A stretch of 64,000 nucleotides of DNA from Mycobacterium sp. (GTDB lineage: Bacteria > Actinomycetota > Actinomycetes > Mycobacteriales > Mycobacteriaceae), in the NCBI RefSeq assembly GCF_004298145.1, contig NZ_SCRH01000006.1, positions 44,735 through 108,734 on the forward strand. Direction: 5' to 3'. Every line of letters starts with the position of its first letter. Within the stretch, counting starts at the first letter, position 1. The notes under the pieces were generated by a model, which was not told the origin of the DNA, did not search any database, and saw only the letters and a list, made by a program, of their open reading frames with translations. Made by a program: the position numbers and the translations under genes. Below, in pieces: positions 24,921 to 34,309 of the stretch.

Positions 24921-26186
24921 TCAGTGCTCGTCATGTGGATCCCATCCGTCCGTCCACTGCCCGTGGGACAACCAATGTGCCGCCCGCTCGGCGCGTTCCC
25001 GCAGCCTCGCCAAGTCTGTCAGGTCCGCCGGGCCGCCGACGAAGTTGATGTGACCGACCTTGCGGCCGGGGCGTTCCCGTTTGCCGTACAGGTGCACGCG
25101 CGCGTCGGGCATCCGCGCGAACAAGTGGTGCAGCCGCTCATCAAGGCTCATCTCTGGCGGCGTCCCGGCGCCCAACACGTTGGCCATCACGGTCACCGGC
25201 GCGAGGGTGTCGGTGTCGCCGAGGGGATAGTCCAGCACCGCGCGCAGATGCTGTTCGAACTGACTGGTGCGCGACCCGTCCATGGTCCAGTGCCCGGAGT
25301 TGTGCGGGCGCATCGCCAGCTCGTTGACGAGCAGCGCCCCGTCCGCCGTCTCGAACAGTTCGACCGCAAGCACGCCGACCACCCCGAGTTCGCCGGCCAG
25401 TCGCAACGCCAGCTGCTGCGCGTCGGCGGCGGGGCCGTCGGGCAGGTCCGGCGCGGGGGCGATCACCTGCACGCAGATCCCGTCTCGTTGCACCGTCTCG
25501 ACCACCGGCCACGCCGCGCCCTGGCCGAACGGCGACCGCGCCACCAGGGCCGACAGTTCGCGGCGCAGGTTCACCTGTTCCTCGGCCATCACCGGCACCC
25601 CATCGGCCAGGAAGGCGGTCGCGATCTCGCGGGCGTGCAAGGGGTCGCGGGCCATCCGCACCCCACGCCCGTCGTAACCCCCGCGGACCGCTTTCACGAC
25701 CACGGGGCCGGCGATCCGCTGCGCGAAGGCATCGAGTTCGTCGACGCTTCGGATCTCGGCGTAGCGGGGCACGGGGACGCCGAGGTCCTCCAGCCGCCGC
25801 CGCATCACCAGCTTGTCCTGGGCGTGCACCAGCGCCTGCGGCGGCGGCGCCACGTTGATGCCCTCGGCGACGAGCTTGTCCAGCAGCTCGGTCGGCACAT
25901 GCTCGTGGTCGAAGGTCAGCACGTCGGCCCCGGCCGCCACCCGGCGCAGGTCTTCGAGATCGGTGTGCGAACCGATCAGCACGTCGGGACTGACCTGCGC
26001 GGCCGATTCGTCGGCGGCGGTGGCCAGCACCCGCAACGTCTGCCCGAGGGCGATCGCCGCCTGGTGGGTCATCCGGGCAAGCTGACCGCCACCGACCATC
26101 GCGACGACCGGGGTGGCCCGGGGAACGGCCCGGGCGGCTGCGGGGAGGGCTGCGCCCGGCGCGCGTGTAGTCGGCACGGCCATCAT
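24921..26186 (-). CDS. purK: N5-carboxyaminoimidazole ribonucleotide synthase PurK
   Basis: A 421-residue ATP-grasp enzyme that carboxylates AIR to N5-CAIR using ATP and bicarbonate. Motifs: VVAMVGGGQLARMTHQAA (nucleotide site), FDHEHVP, VVKAVRGGYDGRGV (ATP-grasp loop), VVGVLAVELFETADGALLVNELAMRPHNSGH (split metal-binding Glu/Asn) and YGKRERPGRKVGHIN at the C-terminus. The ATG at 26186 (MMAV) matches the Mtb start; the frame extends to a TTG at 26204 with no support. Divergent from gtrA. Confidence 0.94.
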   Translation of the reverse strand: MMAVPTTRAPGAALPAAARAVPRATPVVAMVGGGQLARMTHQAAIALGQTLRVLATAADESAAQVSPDVLIGSHTDLEDLRRVAAGADVLTFDHEHVPTELLDKLVAEGINVAPPPQALVHAQDKLVMRRRLEDLGVPVPRYAEIRSVDELDAFAQRIAGPVVVKAVRGGYDGRGVRMARDPLHAREIATAFLADGVPVMAEEQVNLRRELSALVARSPFGQGAAWPVVETVQRDGICVQVIAPAPDLPDGPAADAQQLALRLAGELGVVGVLAVELFETADGALLVNELAMRPHNSGHWTMDGSRTSQFEQHLRAVLDYPLGDTDTLAPVTVMANVLGAGTPPEMSLDERLHHLFARMPDARVHLYGKRERPGRKVGHINFVGGPADLTDLARLRERAERAAHWLSHGQWTDGWDPHDEH

Positions 26187-26258
26187 GGTGTCACGGCAGG
26201 ACAAACCGGTGCCAAAGGTGTGTTGACCGGGGCTGACATCGAATTGTTATGTACCATT

Positions 26259-26288
26259 TTGCGTCGAATTTGTATCCGTCCGTACACT
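26259..26288 (+). promoter_or_regulatory. Promoter of gtrA (leaderless)
   Basis: A -35 like TTGCGT (26259-26264) and a -10 TACACT (26283-26288) are separated by 18 bases. The -10 ends eight bases before the GTG of gtrA, so the message is probably leaderless. The region is AT-rich for this genome. Confidence 0.5.
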
Positions 26289-26296
26289 GACGTGTT

Positions 26297-26956
26297 GTGT
26301 CCTTCGCCGAAGCCACGATCGCGCGTCTGCCAAGGGTTTTGCAGCCCTTTTTGCTACGCCACCACGAACTGATCAAATTCGCCATTGTCGGCGGCACCAC
26401 GTTCGTCATCGACTCGGCGATTTTCTACACGCTCAAGCTGACAATTCTTGAACCGAAACCGGTGACCGCGAAGGTGATCGCCGGCATCGTGGCGGTCATC
26501 GCGTCCTACGTGCTGAACCGGGAATGGAGTTTCCGCAACCGTGGCGGGCGCGAGCGCCACCACGAGGCGCTGCTGTTCTTCGCGTTCAGCGGCGTGGGGG
26601 TGCTGCTTTCCATGGCGCCGCTGTGGTTCTCCAGCTACGTGTTGCAGCTGCGCCAGCCGATGGTGTCGCTGGCGGCGGAAAACGTCGCAGATTTCATCTC
26701 GGCCTACATCATCGGAAACCTGCTGCAGATGGCGTTCCGCTTCTGGGCGTTCCGGCGCTGGGTCTTTCCCGACCAGTTCGCCCGCACCCCCGACCTGGCC
26801 CTGGAATCGGCCCTCACCGCCGGCGGTATCGCCGAGATCTTCGAGGACGAGATCGAGGGCGGGAACGTCACCCTGCTGCGCGCCTGGCGCAACCGGGCCG
26901 GTCGCCTGGGTCAGCTGGGCGATTCCTCGGAACCCAGGGTGTCGAAGACTTCGTGA
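26297..26956 (+). CDS. GtrA family membrane protein (Rv3277-like)
   Basis: A 219-residue membrane protein with four hydrophobic helices spanning about residues 24-150 and the GtrA family pattern FAIVGGTTFVIDSAIFY, then SYVLNREWSF and FWAFRRWVFP. GtrA-type proteins help flip polyprenyl-linked sugars or form complexes with glycosyltransferases. The C-terminal ~60 residues are hydrophilic and acidic. It lies close to cell-wall genes, but its substrate is unknown. The 3' end overlaps the convergent PH-domain gene by 46 bases. Confidence 0.88.
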   Translation: MSFAEATIARLPRVLQPFLLRHHELIKFAIVGGTTFVIDSAIFYTLKLTILEPKPVTAKVIAGIVAVIASYVLNREWSFRNRGGRERHHEALLFFAFSGVGVLLSMAPLWFSSYVLQLRQPMVSLAAENVADFISAYIIGNLLQMAFRFWAFRRWVFPDQFARTPDLALESALTAGGIAEIFEDEIEGGNVTLLRAWRNRAGRLGQLGDSSEPRVSKTS

Positions 26957-27429
26957 TACAGCAGCGCGTGTACCTCGCGCAGCCGCGGAATGTCGTAGAA
27001 CTCCAATGGATCTTGTGACGCCGATTCGATGACCAGCGTCCCGGTGCGAAACATTCGCTCCACGATCCGGTCGCGGAATTCCACGCTGTTGATCCGGGCC
27101 AGCGGAATGTCGATTCCGGTGCGGGTGGCCACCCCGTGCCGAAACATCACCCGCCGGTTGGTCACCACGAAATGGGTGGTCAGCCAGCTTCCGAAGGGCC
27201 ACAACGTCAGCCAGCCCACGATCACCAGCCAGATCCCCCAGATCGCGCCGTGGATGATGTTCTTGGCGAGCTGCTCCCAGTGCGTCGAGTTGAGGTAACC
27301 GGAGCCGAACGCCGCCAGCGCGGTCGTCAGGATCAGAACCAGCACCGGCCAGATCAGCCGCTTCCAGTGCGGGTGGCGGTGCACGATGACGTGCTCACCG
27401 GCGGCCAGCACATTGTCCGGATAGCCCAT
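26911..27429 (-). CDS. Membrane protein with bacterial PH domain (Rv3278c-like)
   Basis: A 172-residue protein, the same length as Mtb Rv3278c. Two membrane helices (about residues 24-44 and 60-85) are followed by a bPH_2 domain: THFVVTNRRVMFRHGVATRTGIDIPLARINSVEF, split here over its two strands, then GTLVIESASQDPLEFYDIPR. The family has no assigned function. The ATG at 27429 (MGYPDNVL) is used; the longer frame to 27471 runs into the tandem repeat. It overlaps the end of gtrA tail to tail and lies downstream of birA across a 56-bp repeat. Confidence 0.88.
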   Translation of the reverse strand: MGYPDNVLAAGEHVIVHRHPHWKRLIWPVLVLILTTALAAFGSGYLNSTHWEQLAKNIIHGAIWGIWLVIVGWLTLWPFGSWLTTHFVVTNRRVMFRHGVATRTGIDIPLARINSVEFRDRIVERMFRTGTLVIESASQDPLEFYDIPRLREVHALLYHEVFDTLGSEESPS

Positions 27430-27474
27430 GCCCGCCGACCTTAGCGGCGCGACGCAGCGGCCCGGGCACAACTA

Positions 27475-27642
27475 GCGCAAATGGTGGCGACCCGCGGCGC
27501 CCGGCTCCGCCGCGCTTGCGATCGCAACTACCGCAAATGGTGGCGACCCGCGGCGCCCGGCTCCGCCGCGCTTGCGATCGCAACTACCGCAAATGGTGGC
27601 GACCCGCGGCGCCCGGCTCCGCCGCGCTTGCGATCGCAACTA
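27475..27642. repeat. Three copies of a 56-bp tandem repeat at the 3' end of birA
   Basis: Units begin at 27475, 27531 and 27587 and a partial copy begins at 27643. The copies are almost identical; differences are limited to the base pair before GCAAATGG. Each contains the palindrome TTGCGATCGCAA. The last codons and the TAG stop of birA are part of the periodic sequence, so the array arose by duplicating the gene's 3' edge. Copy number is probably variable between strains. Confidence 0.92.
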
Positions 27643-28464
27643 GCGCAAATGCACCACATCGCCGGCCGCGACGACGGAGCTCTGCCCGCCGCTTTCCAGA
27701 CATAGCCGGCCCTGGTCGTCGATGCCGCTCGCGGTCCCCTCGATTTGCTTGCCGCCGGGCAGGTGCGCGCGCACCCGGGCGCCGATGGTCAGGCTGCGCG
27801 CCCGGTAGTCGGCGGCCAGCGCCCAGTCGGCCCCCCGCGCGGCCCGCCAGGCCACCAGGCGCCGTCCGAGCTCGGCCAACAGCGCGCACACCAGCCGGGT
27901 GCGGTCGGGTGCGGCGACGCCGAGATCGAGCAGCGACGTCGCGCCCGGGCCGTCGATCTCGTCGGCGGACTGAGTCACGTTGAGCCCCAAGCCGATAACC
28001 ACGACCGGCTTTGCCACCTCGGCGAGAATTCCGGCCAGCTTGCCCGGCGAGTCCGCCGGCCCGGCCAGCACGTCGTTGGGCCACTTGAGACCTACTCGGG
28101 CCCCCACACCTTCCAGCAGCGGGGCGACCGCGTCGACCACCGCCACCCCCGTGGCCAGCGGCAGCCAGCCCCACCCGGTGCTCGGGACGTCGACCACGCT
28201 GACACCGACCGACATCGTGATCTGGGCTCGCGGGGTGGCCGACCAGCCGCGGCCGTGCCGCCCGCGGCCGGCGGTCTGGTGCTCGGCGATCAGCACGGCA
28301 CCGGCGACGTCGGTCCCCGACGCCGCGCGCGCCAGCAGGTCGGCATTGGTGGAGCCGGTCTTTTCGACGACGTCGAGTTGACGCCAGCCCAGCCCGGTGC
28401 CGATCAACTCGGCGCGCAGCGCGGCGGCGTCCAGGGGTGCTCGAAGTTGATCTCGGTCTGTCAC
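27640..28464 (-). CDS. birA: Biotin-protein ligase BirA
   Basis: A 274-residue monofunctional biotin-[acetyl-CoA-carboxylase] ligase (Mtb Rv3279c 266 aa). It activates biotin with ATP and transfers it to the biotin-carrier lysine of AccA3, whose gene lies 6 kb away. Signatures: VEKTGSTNADL, AEHQTAGRGRHGRGW (biotinyl-AMP loop), LKWPNDVLA and VVIGLGLNV, with a small C-terminal SH3-like domain (GARVRAHLPGG). There is no N-terminal HTH, so it is not a repressor. Start is GTG 28464. Confidence 0.94.
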   Translation of the reverse strand: MTDRDQLRAPLDAAALRAELIGTGLGWRQLDVVEKTGSTNADLLARAASGTDVAGAVLIAEHQTAGRGRHGRGWSATPRAQITMSVGVSVVDVPSTGWGWLPLATGVAVVDAVAPLLEGVGARVGLKWPNDVLAGPADSPGKLAGILAEVAKPVVVIGLGLNVTQSADEIDGPGATSLLDLGVAAPDRTRLVCALLAELGRRLVAWRAARGADWALAADYRARSLTIGARVRAHLPGGKQIEGTASGIDDQGRLCLESGGQSSVVAAGDVVHLR

Positions 28465-28481
28465 CGGACCCAGCCTAGAAC

Positions 28482-30038
28482 TCAGGGCCGACGGTCGCGC
28501 ATGTCTCGCATGTCCAGGACGGCCAAATGACTGAACAGCATGCTGGTCCCGATCGGGTTGCCCCCGCCGGGATACGCGGTGCCGCTGGGCGCGGCCATCG
28601 TGTTGCCCGCCGCGTAGAGGCCTGGAATGGGGTTGCCGGACGTGTCGAGCACCCGCGCCGCGGCGTCGGTGCGCAGGCCGCCCTTGGTGCCCAGATCCGA
28701 GATGCCGAACGCCGCGGCGTGATACGGCGGTGTGTCGATGGGAACCAGCGGTGACGCGCCCGCCGAGAAGGCGCGATCGAATGCCTCGTCGCCGCGGCCG
28801 AAGTCCTCGTCGACGCCGGTGGCGGCGAAACCGTTGAACCGCACCACGGTTGCCGCCAGGTTCTCACCCGGCACCCCGATCTTGCCGGCAAGTTCCCCGA
28901 GGGTGTCCGCGGAATGCCACAGGCCGGCGGCGACGTACTTCTCGGCCTCGACGACGGAGACGTTGGCCGCCTTGACCGGCGGCGCCTCGCCCTCCTTGTC
29001 GTCGTAGATCATCCAGTACGGCAACGTGATTGAGCCGCCTTGGAGCTGCGCGATGATCTCGCGGCCGGCCCGGTCGTAGGCCCGGGACTCGTTGACGAAC
29101 CGGTTGCCGTCCTGGTTGACGAAGATGCCGCCGGTGAACCACAGCGCGAAGGCGGACCGGCCGTCGGGGTGGGTCATGCCCGGTGACCACCACGCCTGAT
29201 CCAGCAGGTCGGTGTCCGCGCCCGCCGCGATGCCGGCCTGCAGCGCCAGCCCACGACTTCCCGGGCCGCCCATGGTGTCTCGCGCCGTCCCCGGCACCCC
29301 GTAGGCGCGGCGCAGCTCATCGTTGCCTTCGAAGCCCCCGGCGGCCAGCAGCACGCCCCGGCGGGTGCGGATGGCGCGGCGCTCACCGCCGGTCTCGACG
29401 ATCGCGCCGGTGACCCGACCGTCGGAGCGCACGAGTTCGACCAGGGCGGTGTCGCGCTGCAGCGACGCGCTCGGATACTGGCCGATGGCCCTGAGGAATC
29501 GGGCGATCAGGGCGCGGCCCCCGACGTAGTAGTCGGAGGGAGGTTCGGCGCCGAGCCGGTCGGTGTCCAGCGGCCCGCGGATCGCCTCACGGAATTCGGG
29601 GGCGGCGGCGACCGCCAGCGGTTTGGCCGCGATGTGGCGCTGACCGTCCAGGCGCGCCTTGGGGGCCTTGCCGTAGTAGTCGGGCCAGGGCAACGGCACG
29701 AACTTCAGGTTCGGGTCGGCCTCCAGGTACTCGATCAGCGCGGCGCCGCCGCGGACATAGGTTTCCTGCAGTTCGCGCGGGGTGCGGTCACCGACCACGG
29801 CGCGGTAGTAGGTGAGCGCGTCCTCGATGGTGTCGTCGGTGCCGGCGCGGACCAGCACCGGATTGCACGGGAACCAGACGCCGCCCCCGCCGGAGTACGC
29901 GGTGGTGCCACCGAATTTCGCGGTGGCCTCGACCACGAGCACGTCGAGGCCTTCGCGCGCCGCGGTGTACGCGCCGGTGACGCCGCCGCCACCCGATCCG
30001 GCGACCAGCACGTCGCATTCGGCAACCCAGTCGACCAC
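28482..30038 (-). CDS. KstD-like FAD-dependent dehydrogenase
   Basis: A 518-residue flavoprotein of the 3-ketosteroid delta1-dehydrogenase / fumarate reductase superfamily. The N-terminal FAD site is [21 protein letters not shown], split at GGG, and the C-terminal FAD segment [11 protein letters not shown] is followed by YPGGGNPIG, matching the Tyr-Pro-Gly-x-Gly active-site loop of KstD. Steroid ring-A dehydrogenation is therefore likely, but substrates of close paralogues vary. It begins at GTG 30038 and ends 17 bases before birA. I do not recall it between birA and accD5 in Mtb. Confidence 0.8.
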   Translation of the reverse strand: MVDWVAECDVLVAGSGGGGVTGAYTAAREGLDVLVVEATAKFGGTTAYSGGGGVWFPCNPVLVRAGTDDTIEDALTYYRAVVGDRTPRELQETYVRGGAALIEYLEADPNLKFVPLPWPDYYGKAPKARLDGQRHIAAKPLAVAAAPEFREAIRGPLDTDRLGAEPPSDYYVGGRALIARFLRAIGQYPSASLQRDTALVELVRSDGRVTGAIVETGGERRAIRTRRGVLLAAGGFEGNDELRRAYGVPGTARDTMGGPGSRGLALQAGIAAGADTDLLDQAWWSPGMTHPDGRSAFALWFTGGIFVNQDGNRFVNESRAYDRAGREIIAQLQGGSITLPYWMIYDDKEGEAPPVKAANVSVVEAEKYVAAGLWHSADTLGELAGKIGVPGENLAATVVRFNGFAATGVDEDFGRGDEAFDRAFSAGASPLVPIDTPPYHAAAFGISDLGTKGGLRTDAAARVLDTSGNPIPGLYAAGNTMAAPSGTAYPGGGNPIGTSMLFSHLAVLDMRDMRDRRP

Positions 30039-30102
30039 GCGATCACGTTACCGACCGAAACCGCCCACGCGGGCTTGATGCGGCCGCGACTCTTACCGCC
30101 GC

Positions 30103-30108
30103 TAAGCT
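30103..30108 (+). promoter_or_regulatory. -10 box (TAAGCT) of accD5
   Basis: TAAGCT fits TANNNT and ends eight bases before the accD5 ATG at 30117, so the transcript has no leader or one of a base or two. There is no ribosome binding site in the gap. Inferred from spacing. Confidence 0.5.
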
Positions 30109-30116
30109 CGACACCC

Positions 30117-31757
30117 ATGACGAGCGTTACCGACCACACTGCGGAGCCCGCCGCCGAGCACACCATCGACATCCACACCACCGCGGGCAAGCTGGCCGAA
30201 CTGCACAAGCGCCGGGAGGAGTCGCTGCACCCGGTGGGTCAAGAGGCCGTCGAGAAGGTGCACGCCAAGGGCAAGCTGACCGCCCGCGAGCGCATCCTCG
30301 CCCTCCTGGACGAGGACTCGTTCGTCGAGCTCGACGCGCTGGCCAAGCACCGCAGCAGCAACTTCGGGCTGGAAAACAACCGCCCGCTCGGCGACGGCGT
30401 GATCACCGGCTACGGCACCATCGACGGCCGCGACGTGTGCATCTTCAGCCAGGACGCCACGGTGTTCGGCGGCAGCCTCGGCGAGGTGTACGGCGAGAAG
30501 ATCGTCAAGGTGCAGGAACTGGCGATCAAGACCGGGCGTCCGCTGATCGGCATCAACGACGGCGCGGGGGCCCGCATCCAGGAGGGCGTCGTCTCGCTCG
30601 GCCTGTACAGCAAGATTTTCCGCAACAACATCCTGGCCTCCGGCGTCATCCCGCAGATCTCGCTGATCATGGGTGCCGCCGCCGGCGGACACGTGTACTC
30701 CCCCGCCCTGACCGACTTCGTGGTCATGGTCGACCAGACCAGCCAGATGTTCATCACCGGGCCCGACGTCATCAAGACCGTCACCGGCGAGGACGTCACC
30801 ATGGAGGAGCTCGGCGGCGCCCACACCCACATGGCCAAGTCGGGCACCCTGCACTACGTCGCCTCCGGCGAGCAGGACGCCTTCGACTGGGTTCGCGACC
30901 TGCTGAGCTACCTGCCGCCCAACAACGCCACCGACGCGCCCCGCTACGCCGAGCCGCATCCCGCGGGCGCCATCGAGGACAACCTCACCGACGAGGACCT
31001 CGAGCTGGACACGCTGATCCCGGACTCGCCCAACCAGCCCTACGACATGCACGAGGTGATCACCCGGATCCTCGACGACGACGAATTCCTGGAGGTCCAG
31101 GGGGGTTACGCGCAGAACATCGTCGTCGGGTTCGGCCGCATCGAAGGCCGGCCGGTCGGGATCGTGGCCAACCAGCCCACCCAGTTCGCCGGCTGCCTGG
31201 ACATCAACGCCTCGGAGAAGGCGGCCCGGTTCGTGCGGACCTGCGACTGCTTCAACATCCCGATCATCATGCTGGTCGATGTGCCGGGCTTCCTGCCGGG
31301 CACCGGCCAGGAATACAACGGCATCATCCGGCGCGGCGCCAAGCTGCTGTTCGCCTACGGCGAGGCCACCGTCCCCAAGATCACCGTCATCACCCGCAAG
31401 GCCTACGGCGGCGCCTACTGCGTCATGGGCTCCAAGGACATGGGCTGCGACGTCAACATCGCCTGGCCGTCGGCGCAGATCGCCGTGATGGGGGCCTCCG
31501 GCGCCGTCGGATTCGTCTATCGCCAGCAGCTCAAGGAGGCGGCCAAGGAGGGCAAGGACGTCGACGCGCTGCGCCTGGAATTGCAGCAGGAGTACGAGGA
31601 CACCTTGGTCAACCCCTACGTCGCCGCCGAGCGGGGATACGTCGACGCGGTCATCCCGCCGTCGCACACCCGCGGCTACATCGGCACGGCGCTGCGGCTG
31701 CTGGAACGAAAGATCGCCCACCTGCCCCCCAAGAAGCACGGGAACATTCCGCTGTGA
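30117..31757 (+). CDS. accD5: Acyl-CoA carboxylase beta subunit AccD5
   Basis: A 546-residue carboxyltransferase (Mtb AccD5 548 aa) that carboxylates propionyl-CoA to methylmalonyl-CoA for multimethyl-branched lipids, working with AccA3 and AccE5. Both halves of the crotonase-like fold are present. Acyl-CoA oxyanion motifs are [17 protein letters not shown] and [13 protein letters not shown] in the N-terminal domain; [20 protein letters not shown] and [13 protein letters not shown] are in the C-terminal domain. The ATG at 30117 (MTSVTDH) was preferred over the longer open frame, on family length and the adjacent -10 box. Confidence 0.95.
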   Translation: MTSVTDHTAEPAAEHTIDIHTTAGKLAELHKRREESLHPVGQEAVEKVHAKGKLTARERILALLDEDSFVELDALAKHRSSNFGLENNRPLGDGVITGYGTIDGRDVCIFSQDATVFGGSLGEVYGEKIVKVQELAIKTGRPLIGINDGAGARIQEGVVSLGLYSKIFRNNILASGVIPQISLIMGAAAGGHVYSPALTDFVVMVDQTSQMFITGPDVIKTVTGEDVTMEELGGAHTHMAKSGTLHYVASGEQDAFDWVRDLLSYLPPNNATDAPRYAEPHPAGAIEDNLTDEDLELDTLIPDSPNQPYDMHEVITRILDDDEFLEVQGGYAQNIVVGFGRIEGRPVGIVANQPTQFAGCLDINASEKAARFVRTCDCFNIPIIMLVDVPGFLPGTGQEYNGIIRRGAKLLFAYGEATVPKITVITRKAYGGAYCVMGSKDMGCDVNIAWPSAQIAVMGASGAVGFVYRQQLKEAAKEGKDVDALRLELQQEYEDTLVNPYVAAERGYVDAVIPPSHTRGYIGTALRLLERKIAHLPPKKHGNIPL

Positions 31758-31806
31758 GTCGAACGCGCGGCGCGAGCGCAGCGAGCGACGGGAGTGAGGC
31801 GCACAA

Positions 31807-32118
31807 TTGAACGCAGTGAGCGACGGGAACGAGACGAACGGTCAGGCAGCGGTGAGTGGCGAAAACGGTTCTGCGGCAACCGAAGCCGCGTCCGAAGAAG
31901 CTCAGCACGCGCCAGAGCCGCACATCCAGATCCTCAAGGGTGAACCCACCGTCGAGGAGGTGGCCGCGCTGGTCGCGGTGTTGGGTTGCGCCGGCGGTGC
32001 GCCGGAACCCGAACAGCCCGAGCAGACCCGCTGGGGTCTGCCGGTCGACCGGCTGCGTTTCGCGATGTCCAACTACCAGCGGCTGACCATGCAGCAAATG
32101 ACCCACATGAGGCGTTGA
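31807..32118 (+). CDS. accE5: Acyl-CoA carboxylase epsilon subunit AccE5
   Basis: A 103-residue small subunit that stabilises and activates the AccA3-AccD5 carboxylase. The C-terminal 65 residues are the conserved epsilon domain ([22 protein letters not shown], split, and [14 protein letters not shown]); the N-terminus is disordered and rich in Ala, Glu and Asn. Mtb AccE5 is longer (177 aa) because it has several copies of a VSDGNETN repeat; here only one copy is seen (SDGNETNG). The TTG at 31807 follows GGAGTGAGG; the GTG at 31816 is an alternative. Its stop overlaps the maf start by four bases. Confidence 0.88.
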   Translation: MNAVSDGNETNGQAAVSGENGSAATEAASEEAQHAPEPHIQILKGEPTVEEVAALVAVLGCAGGAPEPEQPEQTRWGLPVDRLRFAMSNYQRLTMQQMTHMRR

Positions 32119-32747
32119 CCCGCCTGGTGCTGGCGTCGGCCTCGGCCGGGCGGCGCAAGGTGCTGCGCCAGGCGGGCGTCGATCCGCTGGTCGTGGTCTC
32201 CGGCGTCGACGAGGATGCGGTCGCGGCCGCGCTGGGGCCCGACGCGTCGCCGCCCGATGTCGTGTGCGCGCTGGCCCGAGCCAAGGCCGAACAGGTGGCC
32301 GGCGGGCTGGACGGCGACGTCGCGGCCGATTGCGTTGTCATTGGCTGTGATTCGATGCTGTTCATCGACGACCGGCTCTGCGGCAAGCCCGGGTCGCCCG
32401 ACGCCGCGCTGCGCCAGTGGCGCCTCATGGGCGGGCGGTCCGGCGTGCTTTACACCGGGCACTGCCTGCTGCGCGTGAGCGACGGCGCGATAACCCATCG
32501 TGAAGTCGAATCAGCTTGCACCACAGTTCATTTCGCCGAACCGACGGACGAGGACCTGCGCGCCTATGTCGCCGCCGGCGAACCGTGGCACGTGGCGGGC
32601 GGTTTCACCCTCGACGGCCTGGGCGGCTGGTTCGTCGACGGAATCGACGGGGACCCGGCGAACGTGATCGGCGTGAGCCTGCCGCTGCTGCGGTCCCTGC
32701 TGGGGCGAGCCGGGCTGTCGGTGGCCGCGCTGTGGGCGGCGAATTGA
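32115..32747 (+). CDS. maf: Maf-like nucleotide pyrophosphatase
   Basis: A 210-residue Maf/Ham1-fold enzyme that hydrolyses non-canonical or methylated nucleoside triphosphates, preventing their incorporation. Signatures: [18 protein letters not shown] at the N-terminus, [21 protein letters not shown] in the middle (catalytic Asp/Lys, split), and [25 protein letters not shown] near the end. TTG start overlapping the accE5 stop (TTGA), hence translationally coupled, as in other mycobacteria. Confidence 0.9.
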   Translation: MTRLVLASASAGRRKVLRQAGVDPLVVVSGVDEDAVAAALGPDASPPDVVCALARAKAEQVAGGLDGDVAADCVVIGCDSMLFIDDRLCGKPGSPDAALRQWRLMGGRSGVLYTGHCLLRVSDGAITHREVESACTTVHFAEPTDEDLRAYVAAGEPWHVAGGFTLDGLGGWFVDGIDGDPANVIGVSLPLLRSLLGRAGLSVAALWAAN

Positions 32748-32827
32748 CGCCGAGCGTCGACTCGTTGGGCTAATCCAGCGGAAGTCACGACAACAAGTCG
32801 ACGTTGGTGACGCAATGTCGGGATGAG

Positions 32828-32833
32828 TAGGCT
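32828..32833 (+). promoter_or_regulatory. -10 box (TAGGCT) of sseA
   Basis: TAGGCT ends seven bases before the GTG at 32841, where transcription would start on the start codon itself. This spacing, with no ribosome binding site, supports a leaderless sseA message and decides the start against the upstream ATG at 32823. Confidence 0.55.
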
Positions 32834-32840
32834 CGACAGC

Positions 32841-33743
32841 GTGGCATTACCCCCCGATCCAAGCCCGACATTGTCGTCCTACGCCCACCCCGAGCGACTG
32901 GTCACCGCCGACTGGCTCTCCGCCCACCAGGGAGCCCCCGGCCTGGTGATCGTCGAATCCGACGAGGACGTGTTGCTCTACGACGTGGGACACATCCCCG
33001 GCGCGGTGAAAATCGACTGGCACACCGACCTCAACGACCCCCGGGTCCGCGACTACATCGACGGTGCGCAGTTCGCGGAGTTGATGGACCGCAAGGGCAT
33101 CGCCCGCGACGACACCGTGGTGATCTACGGCGACAAGAGCAACTGGTGGGCGGCCTATGCGTTGTGGGTGTTCACGTTGTTCGGCCACCCGGATGTGCGC
33201 CTGCTCAACGGCGGTCGTGACCTGTGGCTGGCCGAACGCCGGGAGACCACGTTGGACGTCCCCGCCAAGACGTCCACCGGCTACCCCGTGGTCACGCGCA
33301 ACGACGAGCCCATCCGCGCCTTCAAGGACGACGTGCTGGGGATTCTCGGCAGCCAGCCGCTGATCGACGTGCGCTCGCCGGACGAGTACACGGGCAAGCG
33401 CACCCACATGCCCGACTACCCCGAAGAGGGTGTGCTGCGCGGCGGGCACATTCCCACCGCCCGGTCGATTCCGTGGGCCAAGGCGGCCGACGAGAGCGGC
33501 CGGTTCCGCAGCCGCGAGGAGCTCGAAGAGCTCTACGGCTTCCTGGAGCCGGATGACAAGACGGTCGTGTACTGCCGCATCGGCGAACGGTCCAGCCACA
33601 CGTGGTTCGTCCTGACGCATCTGCTGGGCAAGCCCGGGGTGCGCAATTACGACGGATCGTGGACCGAGTGGGGCAACACCGTGCGCACGCCGATCGTCGC
33701 GGGCTCAGAGCCGGGCCGGGCGCCGGGGGCCGTTTCCGTCTGA
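32841..33743 (+). CDS. sseA: Thiosulfate sulfurtransferase SseA
   Basis: A 300-residue rhodanese with two tandem rhodanese domains (about 20-140 and 160-285). The second has the active-site Cys in [15 protein letters not shown], a CRIGERS loop typical of actinobacterial SseA. It moves sulfane sulfur from thiosulfate to a thiol acceptor. The N-terminus [10 protein letters not shown] aligns with the recalled Mtb start VPLPADPSPT, agreeing with the promoter spacing. The next gene encodes a SufE-like protein, a natural sulfur acceptor, 21 bases away. Confidence 0.92.
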   Translation: MALPPDPSPTLSSYAHPERLVTADWLSAHQGAPGLVIVESDEDVLLYDVGHIPGAVKIDWHTDLNDPRVRDYIDGAQFAELMDRKGIARDDTVVIYGDKSNWWAAYALWVFTLFGHPDVRLLNGGRDLWLAERRETTLDVPAKTSTGYPVVTRNDEPIRAFKDDVLGILGSQPLIDVRSPDEYTGKRTHMPDYPEEGVLRGGHIPTARSIPWAKAADESGRFRSREELEELYGFLEPDDKTVVYCRIGERSSHTWFVLTHLLGKPGVRNYDGSWTEWGNTVRTPIVAGSEPGRAPGAVSV

Positions 33744-33764
33744 TGGCTGCGCGGTGACTGTCCT

Positions 33765-34187
33765 ATGAGCCTGCCCGCTCCCCTAGCCGAGGTGCTGTCC
33801 GACTTCGCCGAGGTCGAGGGCCAGGACAAGCTGAAGTTGCTGCTGGAATTCGCCGACGAGCTGCCGGACCTGCCGCCCGAATTGGAAGAGCGGGCCATGG
33901 AGCCGGTGCCCGAGTGCCAGACCCCGCTGTTCCTGCACGTCGACGCCAGCGACCCGAATCGGGTGCGGTTGCACTTCAGCGCGCCCGCCGAATCGCCGAC
34001 CACCCGGGGGTTCGCGTCGATCCTGGCCATCGGTCTCGACGAGCAGCCCGCCGCCGACATCCTGGCGGTGCCCGGGGATTTTTACGACGACCTCGGGCTG
34101 GCCGCGCTGATCAGCCCGCTACGGTTGCGTGGCCTCTCGGCGATGCTCGCCCGCATCAAGCGCAGGCTGCGCGAGTCGTCCGGATAA
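33765..34187 (+). CDS. SufE-like sulfur acceptor protein (Rv3284-like)
   Basis: A 140-residue SufE-fold protein. The sulfur-accepting Cys is in [11 protein letters not shown] (about residue 51), and the C-terminal part ([16 protein letters not shown] and the Arg-rich end) matches the family. Classical SufE takes sulfur from the cysteine desulfurase SufS for Fe-S assembly; here the neighbouring rhodanese SseA is the likely donor. Start ATG 33765, length as in Mtb Rv3284. Confidence 0.88.
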   Translation: MSLPAPLAEVLSDFAEVEGQDKLKLLLEFADELPDLPPELEERAMEPVPECQTPLFLHVDASDPNRVRLHFSAPAESPTTRGFASILAIGLDEQPAADILAVPGDFYDDLGLAALISPLRLRGLSAMLARIKRRLRESSG

Positions 34188-34252
34188 ATCCGGACCGCCT
34201 CGTCGGTCCCACGGCGCGGCGCTTAGACTTCCCGGGAACTCGTTGTAAGAAA

Positions 34253-34265
34253 TTCTCTTAGAGAA
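34253..34265. promoter_or_regulatory. Perfect 13-base palindrome upstream of accA3
   Basis: TTCTCT-T-AGAGAA is a perfect 6-1-6 inverted repeat in an AT-rich patch 45 bases before the accA3 GTG, at the place of a promoter. It may be an operator; no regulator is suggested by neighbours. Confidence 0.4.
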
Positions 34266-34309
34266 GCGCGCAGAAATACGTCTGCGACAGATGCCATACA
34301 GGAGGCGCA

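Noticed and set aside
27475..27642. CRISPR-like array
   Set aside because: The units are contiguous copies without spacers; this is a simple tandem repeat.
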